Part shown: positions 35,460 to 49,160 of the stretch, piece by piece
Layout of the letters: the number at the start of each line of letters is the position of its first letter
How positions within the stretch are numbered: the first letter of the stretch is position 1
NCBI RefSeq assembly: GCF_964340395.1
Contig: NC_135567.1
Location: 11,311,984-11,375,983, forward strand
Direction: 5' to 3'
DNA: 64,000 nt
From: Glandiceps talaboti
Taxonomy: Eukaryota; Hemichordata; Enteropneusta; Spengelidae
Notes under the pieces: model-generated
The model's input: only the letters and a program-made list of their open reading frames with translations
Told to the model about the DNA's origin: nothing
The model's database searches: none
Made by a program: the position numbers and the translations under genes

Positions 35460-35552
<93 letters not shown>
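35010..35552. repeat. (TGTC)n and (TC)n microsatellites
   Basis: TGTC tract 35010-35255 and CT run 35465-35552, between the orphan exon and ACE gene 2. Confidence 0.95.
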
Positions 35553-35558
<6 letters not shown>

Positions 35559-35823
35559 ATCTTACAGAGACGAAGGAAAAAACTGCCACACTTTAAGATA
35601 GCAAGATTAAATGATTTCAGTTTTCAAGCACCATTTTGTCTTAATGAAATGAAGTATAAAAGTGCTACCATGCAGACATTAAACCTCAACATATTTAATA
35701 TGCAGGTTCTTATTATTTTTGTGCCTTATATCAAACGGACCAAGTGCACGGAAACATGAAAGGGTCTGTATTCCTTTTATATTCACTGGAAAGTCTATTC
35801 AGACCCATTTCTGCACTTTCAAA

Positions 35824-36148
35824 GAGCCATATGGATGAGAATTTGGAATTTATTTTGGATTGTTAATTTATAAAACAATTTCCTAATTGAAAAATCGATG
35901 TGAAACCAAATCCTTGTTTGTAACTCAATAAATTGCAAAATATTAATTAAATGTGTACATTTTTTTCTTATTGTACATACAATAACAAACTTTCTACACA
36001 TTTTGTACCTTTCTGCAATGTATTGAGTTACAAACACATACCTGGTCTATATTGTATCACACTGATTTTTCAAGTAGGACGCCATGATAAAATAATATTT
36101 TAAAAATTAAAAATACAAAATAAATATCCAATCTTCATCCATATGGCT
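35824..36148. mobile_element. MITE-like element, family A
   Basis: Complete palindrome: GCCATATGGATGAGAATTTG at left, CAATCTTCATCCATATGGC at right, about 230 bp from the orphan ACE exon. Confidence 0.85.
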
Positions 36149-36382
36149 AATTAGATAATTAAAAGTATGTTTCCCTAGCAGTTTTAGTGAGTTATGCAGT
36201 GTGATTTTTTAACAGCATGTTCATCACACAGTCAACAAGTTTGGTATTTTTTTAAACATCTTCGCAATTTTCTCTCTCAAAACGGCATTACCATAATGAT
36301 GTTCGCTAGCTGTACAGTAGCATTATTAGTAAACATTTTGACGACATTATGTGTCAGGTTTCGGGATATCAGTTGTACTTAC

Positions 36383-36589
36383 CATTTTGTTTTTATTGTA
36401 GTCTGTTAAGTTGGTTTGGTAATTCCAGAGGGCTACAGTGTTTTCGTTATAAAGCGCTTCTGTAACTTGGTTGTATATGTCAATAATTTCCTTGGCTCTT
36501 TTCTCATCTCTTATGAAACCTTCCATCTCAACGCAGACGAATACACCAACTAACCAGGCAGACGCGATTACTAATCGTAGTATCCACAT
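36383..36589 (-). CDS. Orphan ACE-type first coding exon (third copy or alternative exon 1)
   Basis: 207 nt, donor ATG|GTAAGT in phase 0, exactly the length and phase of gene 2 exon 1. Encodes the signal peptide MWILRLVIASAWLVGVFVCV and an ACE N-terminal helix with [16 protein letters not shown]. No exon-2-like or later ACE sequence lies between it and gene 2 exon 1 (29830). By phase it could splice to gene 2 exon 2 at 25424 as an alternative promoter and exon. It could also be the remnant of a third ACE gene. It is open and has a TATA-like box about 50 bp upstream. Confidence 0.8.
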
Positions 36590-36633
36590 CTTGGAGTTTT
36601 AAGAACGTCTTACACACAGCAAGATCAGAGATA

Positions 36634-36642
36634 TGTATATAA
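36634..36642 (-). promoter_or_regulatory. TATA-like box before the orphan ACE exon
   Basis: Minus-strand TTATATACA, 45-53 bp before the ATG at 36589. The spacing would leave a leader of about 20 nt. Sequence match only. Confidence 0.3.
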
Positions 36643-37044
36643 CCCACAGAACGACAAAACGTAATGAAACTTCAAAAACACAGATAAATTTCCCAAGTTT
36701 TTAGGTGAGTTTGCAGGTTTTATACCCCAACAACGTCTCCTAATGGTGCGGACAACCGATACCGTTGTCACACGTCGCCCACGGAAGTTGTTCTACGGTA
36801 TACCTTTTCGATAATCGGCCTAGCAGCCTTAATTAGCTCGTAGAAATAGTGTTGTATGAGGCATTCTTCCAAATCAACATTCCGATATTGGAATATTGGA
36901 AGTCAGGTCTTCGTGCTTTAAGTGACTATTTTCCAATTGCACTACAGCTATGGAATTAATCTCAGAGTCAACCACTGGGGCCTAAGGTGTTTTAACTAAC
37001 TTCATCCACAGTGTACATTAGGGGCTGTCTTATATCTTTGTATG

Positions 37045-37204
<160 letters not shown>

Positions 37205-37455
37205 GATTTATAACTTCATAATTCTTATCCATCAAATATTTTAATTTTAATTTGTCTCGAATTCCATTAGTTCTAGTGTCTCCCTTTTCATGTTTTAAAA
37301 TTCCTTCATGGACCCAACAGTATATTAACGCATTTTCTTTAAAAAATATTTTACCAATATTCAATTGTGAGCCTTTTATTTTTCATTTTGGTTTTCATAA
37401 TTGTAACATATCACATATGCTTATGGTGTGTGAAGAGTGTAATACAGATTGTTTG

Positions 37456-37510
37456 ATAGATTGATTGATTGATCGATTGATTGATTGATTGATTGATTGA
37501 TTTGTTGATT
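37456..37510. repeat. (GATT)n microsatellite
   Basis: About 12 imperfect units. Confidence 0.9.
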
Positions 37511-37514
37511 GAAT

Positions 37515-37930
37515 AACATGATACAGTCAATGTCAAAATATAGTACAATTTTTCTGTTTGATACAACCACACAGAAACCGGCAAGAAACTGCATATTCCA
37601 CACTTCAATAGCAAGATGGCATTTTTTGCTACACTTAGTCTAAATGAAATAAACCATTTCAATGTATTGCAACTCCATGCAGACATTCGGGCACCAATGT
37701 TTTTCTTCACTATCAAACATCCAATGAATGGCGCTTCATTTGCAGTGTTCATTTGATGTCTGTATGGTGGTATGTGTAGTTCATTTCATTTAGACAAAAT
37801 GTAGCAAGAAACTGTACTCATTCAATCTTGCTATCTTGAACTTAAAGTGTAGCATGTCCAGTTTCTTGTTGGTTTCTGTGTGGTTTGTATCAAACAGAAA
37901 AGCTGTACGGTATTGTGAAATTCACTGTAA
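37515..37930. mobile_element. Long-palindrome MITE-like element
   Basis: TTTTTCTGTTTGATACAACC at left against GGTTTGTATCAAACAGAAAA at right, with inner inverted blocks around AAGAAACTG and AGCAAGAT. A related half lies at about 35570-35680. Confidence 0.8.
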
Positions 37931-39120
37931 TTCTATCGTTGGCTAAACTTGATAATAGAGCTATCCCACACAGTGTTCAAAAGTTATTTTGAATTTTACC
38001 CTGAATTATAACCCTGCTAATGAGTTATAGCAGCACAAATTCTTTTATACTTTTCCTATTCCCAGATAGCAGGGACATACATTCCATTGCAGCCTCTGTA
38101 AGCACACGTGATTAAATCGGTCATGTTCAACATCTATCCTACCAGGTACTTGAATACGGCTTTAATAACAGATAGCTTGGCGCACAATCGTTGTTCAAAA
38201 TATTGACCAAATAATATAGGGTAACAGCGAGGATCGAACCACAGGGCCCTCGGGCTAAGTTAGTTTAATAATATGCTGACGGAAAAATCAAATCAATACA
38301 TACTAACAAACATCACAACAGAGTAATTACAAATCATTCATCGACAATGTTTCTATAGAACACGAATTTACATGGGAAATGGTCACTACTGTACATACCA
38401 ATTGTGACCACGTTGTGACCACTGAGGGGGGGGGGGGGGTATAAAAGGCCGTTGTGTTGCCACTAATCCAGACGTGCCAGTGGCAATAATTGTGAGCGCC
38501 TTGAGCTCTCAGGAGGAAAGACTAGTGAAATAAATTCGCATCATAATCATTATTATTTGCATATGAAAACATATATCCTTGTTGCATGTATAGAAAGATT
38601 GCTGGTACAGATTTGTAATTACTCTGTTTTTGATGTTGGTCAGTATGATTAGTTATGTCCGTTTGTTTGTTTGTTTGTTTGTGTGTGTGTTTGTTTGTTT
38701 GTTTGTTTGTTTGTTTGTTTGTTTTCGTAAACATAACTATTAAACTAAGTCTGAGCGCCTTCTGGTCGAACCTGCAACGTGCGGATTTCCAGCCAGCCAC
38801 ACTCACGATTCAACCACCATTAATCAACGTACAAAACATGAGATGATCCCTGGGGTTCATCTACCGGACAACACAAGAGAACAGCTGACTCTCTAAAACA
38901 AACCTTAAATCACAGCAGAGGACATGGGAATGACAAGAACAGCTGTCTTGACCTAAGATGACGTCACATGACCTCAGATGATTGGGTCAAATTGACATTG
39001 CCATCAATAATTCCTGCATTTAATACGACTAACTTTACGAGATTAAAACTTTCACCTCTAAAGTACTATTGCATATTATTTTCATGTTTTATTGAACAGA
39101 TAACCATGCAAATAACTCAT
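37931..39120. other. Spacer with (TTTG)n
   Basis: (TTTG)n at 38660-38725, a G tract at 38427-38438. No gene recognised. Confidence 0.5.
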
Positions 39121-39136
39121 TGAATGTTTACCTTCA

Positions 39137-39139
39137 TTG

Positions 39140-39174
<35 letters not shown>

Positions 39175-39393
39175 TTGTATGTATGTATGTATGTATGTAT
39201 GTATGTATGTATGTATGTATGTATGTATGTATGTATGTGTGTGTGTATGTATGTATGTATGTATGTATGTATGTATGTATGTATGTATGTATGTATGTAT
39301 GTATGTATGTATGTATGTGTATGTATGTATGTATGTATGTATGTATGTATGTGTGTGTATGTATGTATGTATGTATGTAAGAATGTATGTATG

Positions 39394-39424
<31 letters not shown>

Positions 39425-39505
39425 GTATGTATGTATGTATGTATGTGTGTATGTATGTATGTATGTATGTATGTATGTATCTATGTATGTATGTATGTAT
39501 GTATA
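39137..39505. repeat. (TG)n/(TGTA)n microsatellite
   Basis: About 370 bp with few interruptions. Confidence 0.97.
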
Positions 39506-39999
39506 CAATACTTCTAGTTCGGTCTGTCTCTGTTTCTCATTGGGTCACTGTGACCTTCAATGCTATCATTGACTATCTGCCAGAATCCGTTATCACAGTG
39601 ACCCCATTTCAAGTAATGTCATCACATAAATCTGTCTGACATTCCTGCTTTGTCACGCCAATTATCTCAAATGAACGACTAGAGTGATGTTCATAAAATA
39701 GTACACATAACAAAATAATAAAAATTGAACTTCTAATTACATTACCAGAAAACCAGGAGTTTAGAGCATAGCTTGGTGGTTTATTGTTCATCATTTATAG
39801 CTATAGTGTCGGAGTAATAGACTGCTAAGGAGACGTTGTAAAATAGACCTACGTCTTAGAGAAAGGATCACCCATCGCGATTTTTTACAGATTGGCTGAA
39901 GATCTAGACGACTGACATTTGAATTATCCATACTGATGTGTTGTAGTAGTGAAAGACTCAGTCTCGGGCCCAGTCGGTCGGCTTTGTTGTTATAAGACT

Positions 40000-40270
40000 G
40001 ACTGACAGACAGACAGACATACATACATACATACATACATACATACATACAGACAGACATACACATACATACACACACATACATACATACATACATACAT
40101 ACATACATACATACATACATACATACATACATACACATACATACACACACAGACATACATACATACATACATACATACATACATACATACATACATACAT
40201 ACAGACAGACAGACAGACAGACATATAGATAGACAGGGACATGTAGACAGACGGATAGACAGACATACTG
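40000..40270. repeat. (ACAT)n/(GACA)n microsatellite
   Basis: Tetranucleotide tract, with two related CACATACATACACACACA interruptions 60-70 bp apart. Confidence 0.95.
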
Positions 40271-40647
40271 ACAAACGCACATAGAGAGGGACTGGCAAGC
40301 AGACTGACAAACAGACGGACAGTGCTGGATGGAGTGGGAGAGAGTCGGGTAACTCCTCGAGTAACTGGAGGTGGAGGCACTGTGGAGTCAATCAATCAAG
40401 TTGGTACACTAATACATACACACACGTACACATGCACGCACACACAGACAGACAGACACACACATACACACCATTACTGCAGTATCTCATTACCAAAAGA
40501 TGTCAACTAATAAACCTACATCATTCCTTGCCACACAGACTCTAGACAAACGTGATTAATTTTCCCTTTTTATTTAATAAATGAAATCAATGTAAACTTC
40601 AATACGAAGTAACACAAAATAAAATACACAACAAACAAACAAACTAA

Positions 40648-40692
<45 letters not shown>

Positions 40693-40707
40693 CCACACAC
40701 ACACATA
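40648..40707. repeat. (AC)n microsatellite
   Basis: Dinucleotide run of about 55 bp. Confidence 0.95.
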
Positions 40708-41324
40708 ACCCAAAACAAGAAAAAACATAATGAGTTACAAAATTATAAAATTATTTCATAAACCAGACATCCACCAAGATATTGATAAGTTCTGTACACT
40801 CAAATTCTTTCACAGAGTTAACAGTATTACTTATAAGACTAAATTAACACTGTCAATCTTTATAGTAGTCGATTTCCGGTTCCAAGATGCATTGCGCGAG
40901 AGGCCGTCGTTTATGTTGTTACATTTAGTCTTGTTGTGTCTTTATTACGTTTGAAGTAACATTTTCAACAGGAAATGATGGAAAGACCTCTTTGATTATG
41001 AGAGATTTAAAAAAAAGAAAAAAGACTAAACACCATCAATGAAAGGGAGGAATTGTATGGTTGAAACCTGGGTACGGTCAGATGACAACCACCCTGCTGA
41101 GTAGTGTGTGCAAACCTCTCCACGCGTACACAATACATGACATTGTATGGAGAGAGGTGCAATGCATTATGGAACCGGCAACATGTCTATTCATCTACTA
41201 TTAGTTAATCAGTTTTGTAAATATATTTTGGGATTGCCCTGAAACAAGGCATTGCACTTTTCAACCCATAATATAGCTGAAAATGAAATTTTCCATGGAT
41301 AAATAGCATACTTAATGGAAGAAT

Positions 41325-41770
41325 TAAAGGGTAACATCACTACAGGAAATAGAAACATTTTCAGTCTTTTCATGATTTTATATCACATACAATTATTTGT
41401 GATTTCAGAGAAACATCAAGTTGATCTTGTGCCTTTATAGGGTATTTTTGCTATGGACTATTGAATCATGGGAGTCAGCAGAAATAATGTATTCAATGTT
41501 CGAACACCGAATGGTCGTATATCCATGACAGCTGCTTTACATTGACGTATATAGCATTTTTGAATATTCAGTGTTCAACCAATGAATAATTACTTCTGTA
41601 GACTCCCATGATGCAATAGCCCATATCAAAGATACCCTACAACAAATGCACAAGATCAACTTGATGTTTTGCTGAAATCGCAAGTAATTTTGAGTGATGA
41701 AAAAACATGAAATGACTTTCTGGAACAAGAGTTTATGAAAATATCTTTATTTCCTAGTGTGGTGTTCTCC
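41325..41770. mobile_element. Long-palindrome MITE-like element
   Basis: ACATCAAGTTGATCTTGTGC against its complement GCACAAGATCAACTTGATGT, with CATGGGAGTC and GACTCCCATG further in. Outer ends near AAGGGTAACATCACTA and the complementary side at 41755-41770. Confidence 0.8.
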
Positions 41771-42737
41771 TTCAAGGTATAATTTAACTTGAACTCTTTA
41801 ATATTATTTGCTATTTTGTCATTCAGTTGGGATGACTGATCAGCTTTGAATAAGATATCATATCCAATTACTTCCCATATTTTTTCACTCATAAAAAAAT
41901 GTCTGTCACCCCAGCAAAGCGTTCATACTATTTGGCAAACTGTAGAATAATTGTTCACGAGGTAAACCTTCTTATTCTAAACACAGGAACTCATCACAAA
42001 TAAATAATTCTAGCACAGCTTGTGACAGGCAAACTCAGTAACTGGATAGCTAGAATTTAGCTGTATATTCTCTCATACCCTAACTTGTTCTCCAGAGGTA
42101 CATCAAACTTCATAAAATTTTTTCCGTCTGTGAATAAATGAAAAGGACGTTAAGAGTTACCATACTGGCTGAAACTAATCATAAAATGTAATTATAATAA
42201 TTAACATAATATGAGCCTTGGAAATAAAAAAAACTTCAACTTTTGCGGGGTTTTTTTGTAAAAAAACAACAACCCAAACACATTCTCAGTTACAATCTAG
42301 ACAAAAATTGGGGATACTGTATTAACATTAAAATTCTAAAATCCAATATGGCCACCACCACCACCAATTACAACTGTGTCAACTTTATAGATAAATCACA
42401 GGGGCTTGGAGTAGGCTATTCTGCACTGCAAACATGAGTTTTAGAATACAGCGCCCTCATTCAAACTAGGGTAATCATCACCTCATATTACCCTTTCTTA
42501 AGAACTTTGTCCCTTGGTATTTTGTAGAAATGTAAATCAGGGATGTTTTTCGTATTGATCAGTCATAGTGGAAAACAGCAGTGTTCTATGATTAACCGAG
42601 TAACCTATACCATACCCCTAAGGTACACACAGACAGGAAGTAGAGCACTACCATTTTGGAAAGGAATATACAAATACTTATAAATGTTTATATTTGTTTA
42701 TAGGTTTTTTAATGATGTTTTTTAGTAAAACACCTTT

Positions 42738-43180
42738 ACTTATTACAACTAAAACATCAAGGGATTGCTGAATGACTGTACGTATCATACACATTTTGTG
42801 TTCCCTAAGAATAATTTAGATAGATAAGAAACAGGCTTCCCACAGACCACTCATTACAAATATAAACAACATCATCCAACCCCTACTGATACACAGACAC
42901 ACACACATCATCCTTGGAACAAACAAGCTATTGAAAGTTATCAAATTGCAGACTCAGATTTTGACACATACAAGTGTATTGATTCAAAGTTACAAGTGAT
43001 ATGTGTGTGTGCACATACAGTGCTTGATCAATGGTAGGGGTGTGGTGTTGTTTATATTTGTAAAAATGGGTCTGTAGGAATTCCTGTTTCTTATCTATCT
43101 AAATTATTCTTGGGGGAACATAAAATGTGTATGATACGCAGTCATTCGGCGATCTCTCAGTGTTTTAACTGAAATGTTTC
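42738..43180. mobile_element. Long-palindrome MITE-like element
   Basis: GTATCATACACATTTTGTGT at left against ACATAAAATGTGTATGATAC at right; inner AATTTAGATAGATAAGAAAC against its inverse. Confidence 0.85.
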
Positions 43181-44610
43181 TTGCCGTGAAGACGGGACGA
43201 GGTAGGGTCACCTGTTGAGGGCGTTCAGTATAACTAACTCAGGTAGTCAGAAATAAGCATGTCAGTATTGAAACCCACTTCAAGGGTGCTTAGAACTAAC
43301 TCATAAAGACACACACACACACACAAATAATTTCATTATTCAAGTTCTCCCTTCAATTCTTGTCTTTGTGTTGTTATGTTTAATGTATTCCACCTGTACA
43401 TATTGTAATGTAATGTAACATTATGTACTGTAATTTAAAAATAAAAAAAAATATTCAAAAATTCAAAACACACACACACACACACACATGCATACACATA
43501 CACACACACACATGTAAAGTCTTTAAGATAAACATGTATATAGTTGTGTGAGTGGGTTGATATAGATAGACACAAGAGAAAGTGTTTAGTACAATCTCAG
43601 ACATCAGACCGGGGACAAACAGAAACTGCTACAAACATGGAAAGTAAATAAATGTGGCTACTGCAAACCAGTGTGTGACGTACTGGGTAAAAATTATCAA
43701 CATACCAACATATAGATACACTAGAATATGTTACAATATGTCTGTCTGTATTTACATCTCATGCAACGAAATTGCAGAGAGATAAAAATAAAGTAAGTGA
43801 TATTGTCATGAATAAAATTATCATAAATTTACATAGATTTCACACTTAAATCTCCAACTACTGATAAATTCATCAATTTACTTTCATCAGATAATTTACA
43901 TATTCTTCAATGCCTTCCTGTATTTACATTTCATACAATGATATTTATGTAAATTTCTGATAATTTATTCATAACAATTCCACTTAATTTATTCATAGTT
44001 ATAGCCTGTCTTCAAGAATTAAGCAACTACATTTGTATTTTAGGGTGATGACCTTGGATTTGTACTGAATAGAAGACCATACTCTGTATCTGTATCTGTT
44101 TGAATACTGGAGACTGTCTTACAATAGTGAACTTGCAAACCTGCCATGTTGAATGTTGCATCATGGGAAATATGATAATAAATACTAACCAATTAGTATT
44201 GTAAACAATGTTGATACATGTTTTTAACCACAAATAATCAATTCATATTTACCCTGACCATTGTGGAAGGTTTATTTTATTAGTAGCTCCAGATTAGGTA
44301 TTATGATAACCACAGATAATCCCATAGTCCTTTGTGTCTGAGCATGCTCAGTCAGGATTGCAAGTTCCCTATTGAGCAAAAATCCTCCAGGGGGTGCGCA
44401 CTTTGTTACTCGGAGATAACAGAGTGATGACAATTGAAGGACTTTAGTATCTAATATTTTATTTTCAATAAATAAAAGTTCATAGTTGTGTAGGTCTAAC
44501 AGATTTTGATATTCAGTACTTATAAATTCATCTTACATTGTCATAGAATTCCAGGATACCTCAATAAATATTTCATTTTTTTTTTAAATCAGTAAAGAAA
44601 TTATACAGAA
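43181..44610. other. Spacer, non-coding
   Basis: (AC)n at 43465-43513 and a half copy of the family E element at 43597-43690. Nothing else recognised. Confidence 0.5.
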
Positions 44611-44619
44611 GATAAAAAT

Positions 44620-45550
44620 GGCCATATGGATGAGGTTTGAGTATTTTTGATTTTTGATTCATAAAACAATTTTATCTTGGCTTCCTATTTGATAAATCAA
44701 TGTGTAACCACATATGCCAAGTCCGTGTTTATAACTCACTAAATTGCAGAAGATTAATAAATGTGTAAAATGTTTGTTATTGTACGTACTATAACAAAGT
44801 TTATACACATCTTTTTATTTAGCATTTTGCAATGTATTGAGTTACAAACACATGTTTGGTTGATGTTTTCCAATGTTGATTTTAGAAATTGAAATTCAAA
44901 ATTCAAAATAAATTTAGTGCACTGACTTTACTAAAAGTGAGATCTCATTTCCATGCTGTGCCATACAAACAAAATGAAAAAGTGAAATCACAAACCAACA
45001 ATAAATACAGAATTAAGATAAAGAATACTAAAAAAATCCAGTATGATTTTGAAAACCTAGTGCAAAATATGTTTCTTAATGTATGTTAATTACATTCAAG
45101 TAGAATAGGGGACAAATTTTGCCTGAAAATCAAATCCTTCTGTGCTCATCAAACTGTCGTGTGAAAAATGGAAACTTTGGGCGGGGTTCACCATCTTGTT
45201 GTCATGGAAACAGTAAATCAGTTATTTTTTCCACAGCATTATTATTACAGATAATATTCGATGGCCACTTTAATATTATGACTAAATAAGAAATACAGAT
45301 ATAAGGTTTGAAAAATACAATCAAGCTTTACTATGTTTTTCTACTTGAAAAAAAAACACTGTGAAATAACTGAGACCAAATCTTTGCTATAAACTCAAGA
45401 AATTGTAAAAATGGCAAAATGTGTAAAAAGGTTGCTACGCACGTACGTACATTAATAATTTTTTTTACACATTTTAAAAATGTTTTGCAATTTATTGAGT
45501 TGCAAACTAGGACTTGGTCTATGTTAATTAATATTATAATGTTACAGTCA
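44620..45550. mobile_element. Two diverged family A elements
   Basis: First copy from GGCCATATGGATGAGGTTTG (44620) to about 44920. Second, more decayed, from GATGGCCACTTTAA (about 45258) to about 45550. A fragment of the end is at 46545-46575. Confidence 0.6.
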
Positions 45551-47027
45551 CGGTGTTGAGTGACTGTGATGTGTATTTATACATTAGACATACCGCAGGC
45601 GGTAATATATATTAGGGCGCCCTCATGAGGCAAAGGGAAGTAAACCAAGGGCAAAACATGATGTGTCTAAATTGGACAGAGAATTTCTCCAAAATAATTA
45701 TTGCAAACCATTCCAAAGTCAACACTTCCATAAAATTATTTAAAGCATTTTAAAGTATCTAACATTTCAATTTAATTTTTTTTTTCAAAATTATGAAGCA
45801 TTTATCCAATGCTGTGTACTTAACATGACATCATTTTCTTGAATCTGATTGGTTGTAACCAACAAGCTATCACACCAAATAAGGTAATTTGTTCCATTCA
45901 AGATGGCTGTGCTCACTCATTATATATATAAAGCACAGAGTTCTCGAAAAGGCATTTGTTTTAACTGGTATAACAAGTTTTTTGATTGGCCACTAGTTGC
46001 AGAGTAATTGCAATTTCTGGCCATGTGAGGGCGCACTGAACACAAGTCTTAGAGCACCAGGTTTTGTATGGAGCTAGAGGTAATTTATGGCCATCTGCTC
46101 TATTTCCAATTACACTGTTTACATCGTAGTACAATGGGTTAATAGTAATATCACTTTCAACTCAAAAATTGTAAAGTGAGCCCTGATTTTTTTTCTTGGA
46201 TTTAACTAAGGCCTAAAAAAAATTGTGTGGTTCTGATTACATATACTATCAAGTTTAGAATAGGTGGGGGTGTGGGGGATGGGGGGGGGGTAAGGGTGGG
46301 GTAGGTAGATTGTTTAGCCAGAACCAAGCAATTATTTTGTAGGCCTGAGAACGTATTTACGTTTGCTTGCAAATAACATGATCCTTTGACTTTCATTTCT
46401 GAAGCACATAATAATATTAAAAGTGGCAAAATATATCACACACTATTGCTGTATGTATGTCTCTCAAAATGTCGTACATGTAAAAAGCTTCTTTTTTCCT
46501 TCGTTTCAAAGTGCCTGGTTTCAAAATTTCAAAATATCTAAAATAAATACCCAATCCTCATCCATATGGCCACTTTAAACAATCTCAGACAAGGGGTGAT
46601 AAAACATTCAGACACATATGACCCCTTGCAGTGGGGAATGCACCATGCATAAGTCATTTAGAACAAAACAAATATGCAATATCTCTTACTTTGGTTGTTC
46701 TACATCACAACAATACACGTCTATGTCATGGCAACCCATGTCTACATCACTGTTTCTGCTGTGTTCGAAATACGAGTCAAAGCACTTAAAATTGTTGTTA
46801 CTTGCTTTACGTTATTCTCTAATATTTGTCTTAATTCAGCGGGGAAATACTCGTGACCTAAAGGTTGTCACTAAGGAGTCGCTACACTCGTAGTGACAAA
46901 TGCCTTGTTAGTCACTCATATTTTCCTTAGCTGAAGAAAGAAGAGTATTGGGGAATACCATCTATTAGGATGTATACATTATGTTAAATATTCTAAATAG
47001 GGGGTCAATTTGTTGACACGGACATAC
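45551..47027. other. Spacer, no gene seen
   Basis: Includes a family L end at about 46205-46270 (GGCCTAAAAAAAATTGTGTG). Confidence 0.4.
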
Positions 47028-47402
47028 AACTGCAGACATCAGACCTTGGACAAACAGAACGTGTTACAAATAGGGAAAGTGAACAAATGAATTGAATTAG
47101 TAACACTTGGCACAGCATGTTGTAACAGCAGAGACTTGTATTACACACCATGGTTTGATAAGAACAGTTTTATTGCCTGTTGATGTGTACATGAAACACC
47201 AGGGGAACTGAAAATTTGTGTTTGAATGTGACTATTATATAAAGTGGCCATAAAACTGTTCTTATCAAACGATGGAGTGTGATACAAGTCTCTGTACTTC
47301 CAACATACTGTGCCAAGTGTTATTAATCCAATTCAGTTGTTTACTTTCCCTGCTTGTAACAGATTCTGTTTGTCCATGGTCTGATGTCTGAAGTTATACA
47401 TG
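47028..47402. mobile_element. Long-palindrome MITE-like element, family E
   Basis: CAGACATCAGACCTTGGACA at left against TGTCCATGGTCTGATGTCTG at right; inner AAGAACAGTTTTATTGCC inverted at about 47250. Half copies at 43597-43690 and 58200-58295. Confidence 0.85.
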
Positions 47403-48065
47403 TAGAAAATGACATATTGACATAGTGTTAAGTCTGATTGTGGATATTCTCGCAAACCAGAGCTGTTATTTCGTCCGCTACACTTCAAAATAAAGATAAG
47501 AACAGTGTCGTAAAACAGGCCGCTGTTTGCGACGATGGATTATGGATAGGTGGCAGTGATATTTATTTCTTTGCTTGGCTGCAAAATCAAATGTATAATA
47601 TTATATGTATTGTCACTATCAGTGTCCGTAATTTGTGTACGTAAGTCTTTCCAAAAAATCGTTGAGGTAGATTGAAGAAATATTATTATTACTCTTGTTG
47701 AATCTCTAAATTGATGCCACATCTCTAGACTGTGGTCTTTGGTTTATGTTATCATAATCATGATTTTCATCTTCACACTTGTAAAGATATGCCTTCTTGA
47801 ACAAGTTTCCCATTTTACAATTTCACATAAAAATATTCCATGACTAAAAATATTAATTCAAAATAAATACCATGTATCCGAACTATAAATACCATATTTT
47901 TGGCTCTAACGTTGCCATTGTATCTTGGATCAGAATTCCATCCCCAGAATCTGGACAAATATTAAGTACTAAGTAATTAGATCAAGATGGCCGTCTAGAC
48001 AGGCTGACCTATAACCTCTGACCTACAACTTGACCTCTGTAGTGAAATCATACAGTGGCAATCTC

Positions 48066-48393
48066 GTCTTGGTTACCCAGACTCTGGTGGGCACTTCTAC
48101 AAGACGTCCTCTGATGAGTGTCTGGAGAAACGAGATTCCAACTAAACTGTGCCGGAAGTCACTTTGTTTATTCCAAGTCACGAAAAATTTTCATTATCAT
48201 TAAGATGTATCAGTTGCTTGAGAAGTCATAATCATTCTGCCAGCAATTTTGGACATAAGGTAGTCCCCAGCATGCAAAGCTCTGGGATATAGTTCCGGCA
48301 CAGGCGAGTTCGGACTTGGTTTTCCCAGACTCTCATCTAGGGAGTTCTCATAGGCAGTGCCCCAAGTAGTGAGAGTGTCGGTAACCGAGAACA
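48066..48393. mobile_element. MITE-like element, family C
   Basis: CTTGGTTACCCAGACTCTGG at left, GAGAGTGTCGGTAACCGAGA at right, with inner GTTCCGGCACAG and TGTGCCGGAAG also inverted. Confidence 0.8.
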
Positions 48394-48786
48394 TGACAAT
48401 CTTGCCAGTGTATTTTAGTTAATCTTCAAACAAAGCTGGTTTAGAAACATCCTTATAGAATGATTTCTGTGAAATATTTACAGAAGAAATGAAAAGAATT
48501 TTCATCCAATCAGAAACTCTGAGTTCATCTTATGTTCCAATAACTTGCGAAGCATTTTCTCAGACCGGGAAACCATGACTAGAGCAATTCTTGTGTTTGT
48601 GTGTCCAATGATGTCTTCATACATGTCGATGACCTCATCTCTGATGTCATAAATCTGCTTTTCTTTTTAACTATAATTTTGGTTTCTCTTCTAGGGTGTC
48701 ATTACTCCTGTTGAACACAGAAAAACAATTTTACCGAAAACTCTTTGCATAGTATATCATTTCCTTTTTATGGAATCTGCTTTTTA

Positions 48787-49160
48787 CCCCAAAGCCTAAA
48801 AAAAATTGTTTGGTTCCAGTTCCAGTTCCCGTCGCCACCTATTTTTTCACTAATAACCCTAAAAAATTGTTTAAGTATTCAAGAAAAAATATAAAAATCA
48901 CAAAAATTGTGAAGTCTCGTGAGAAGTAGTGGTTGTGGAAACTAACATCAACTTAAAAAGACAATATAAAACTGTTCTTCCAATTTGTAATGGATGTACA
49001 TCTGATGGGAAGAAACCAATAACATAGAGACCATATGGAAAACAACAGAAAACATAACTACCTGAACTAGACACTCACATATGAAAAAAATAAATACCGA
49101 CCCCACCTATTCTAAAATTGAGCGTAATTGGAACCACACAATTTTTAGGCCCAAATATTC
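48787..49160. mobile_element. MITE-like element, family L
   Basis: GCCTAAAAAAAATTGTTTGG at left, GGAACCACACAATTTTTAGG at right. Related at 46205 and 57645-58010. Confidence 0.65.

Noticed and set aside
38220-38270. tRNA-like segment (GGTTCGATCC on the minus strand)
   Set aside because: The flanking bases do not pair into a T stem and no D or anticodon arm is seen; at best a SINE remnant.
42243-46893. Short plus-strand frames of 60-91 residues
   Set aside because: No splice support, family motif or composition bias; expected by chance in this length.
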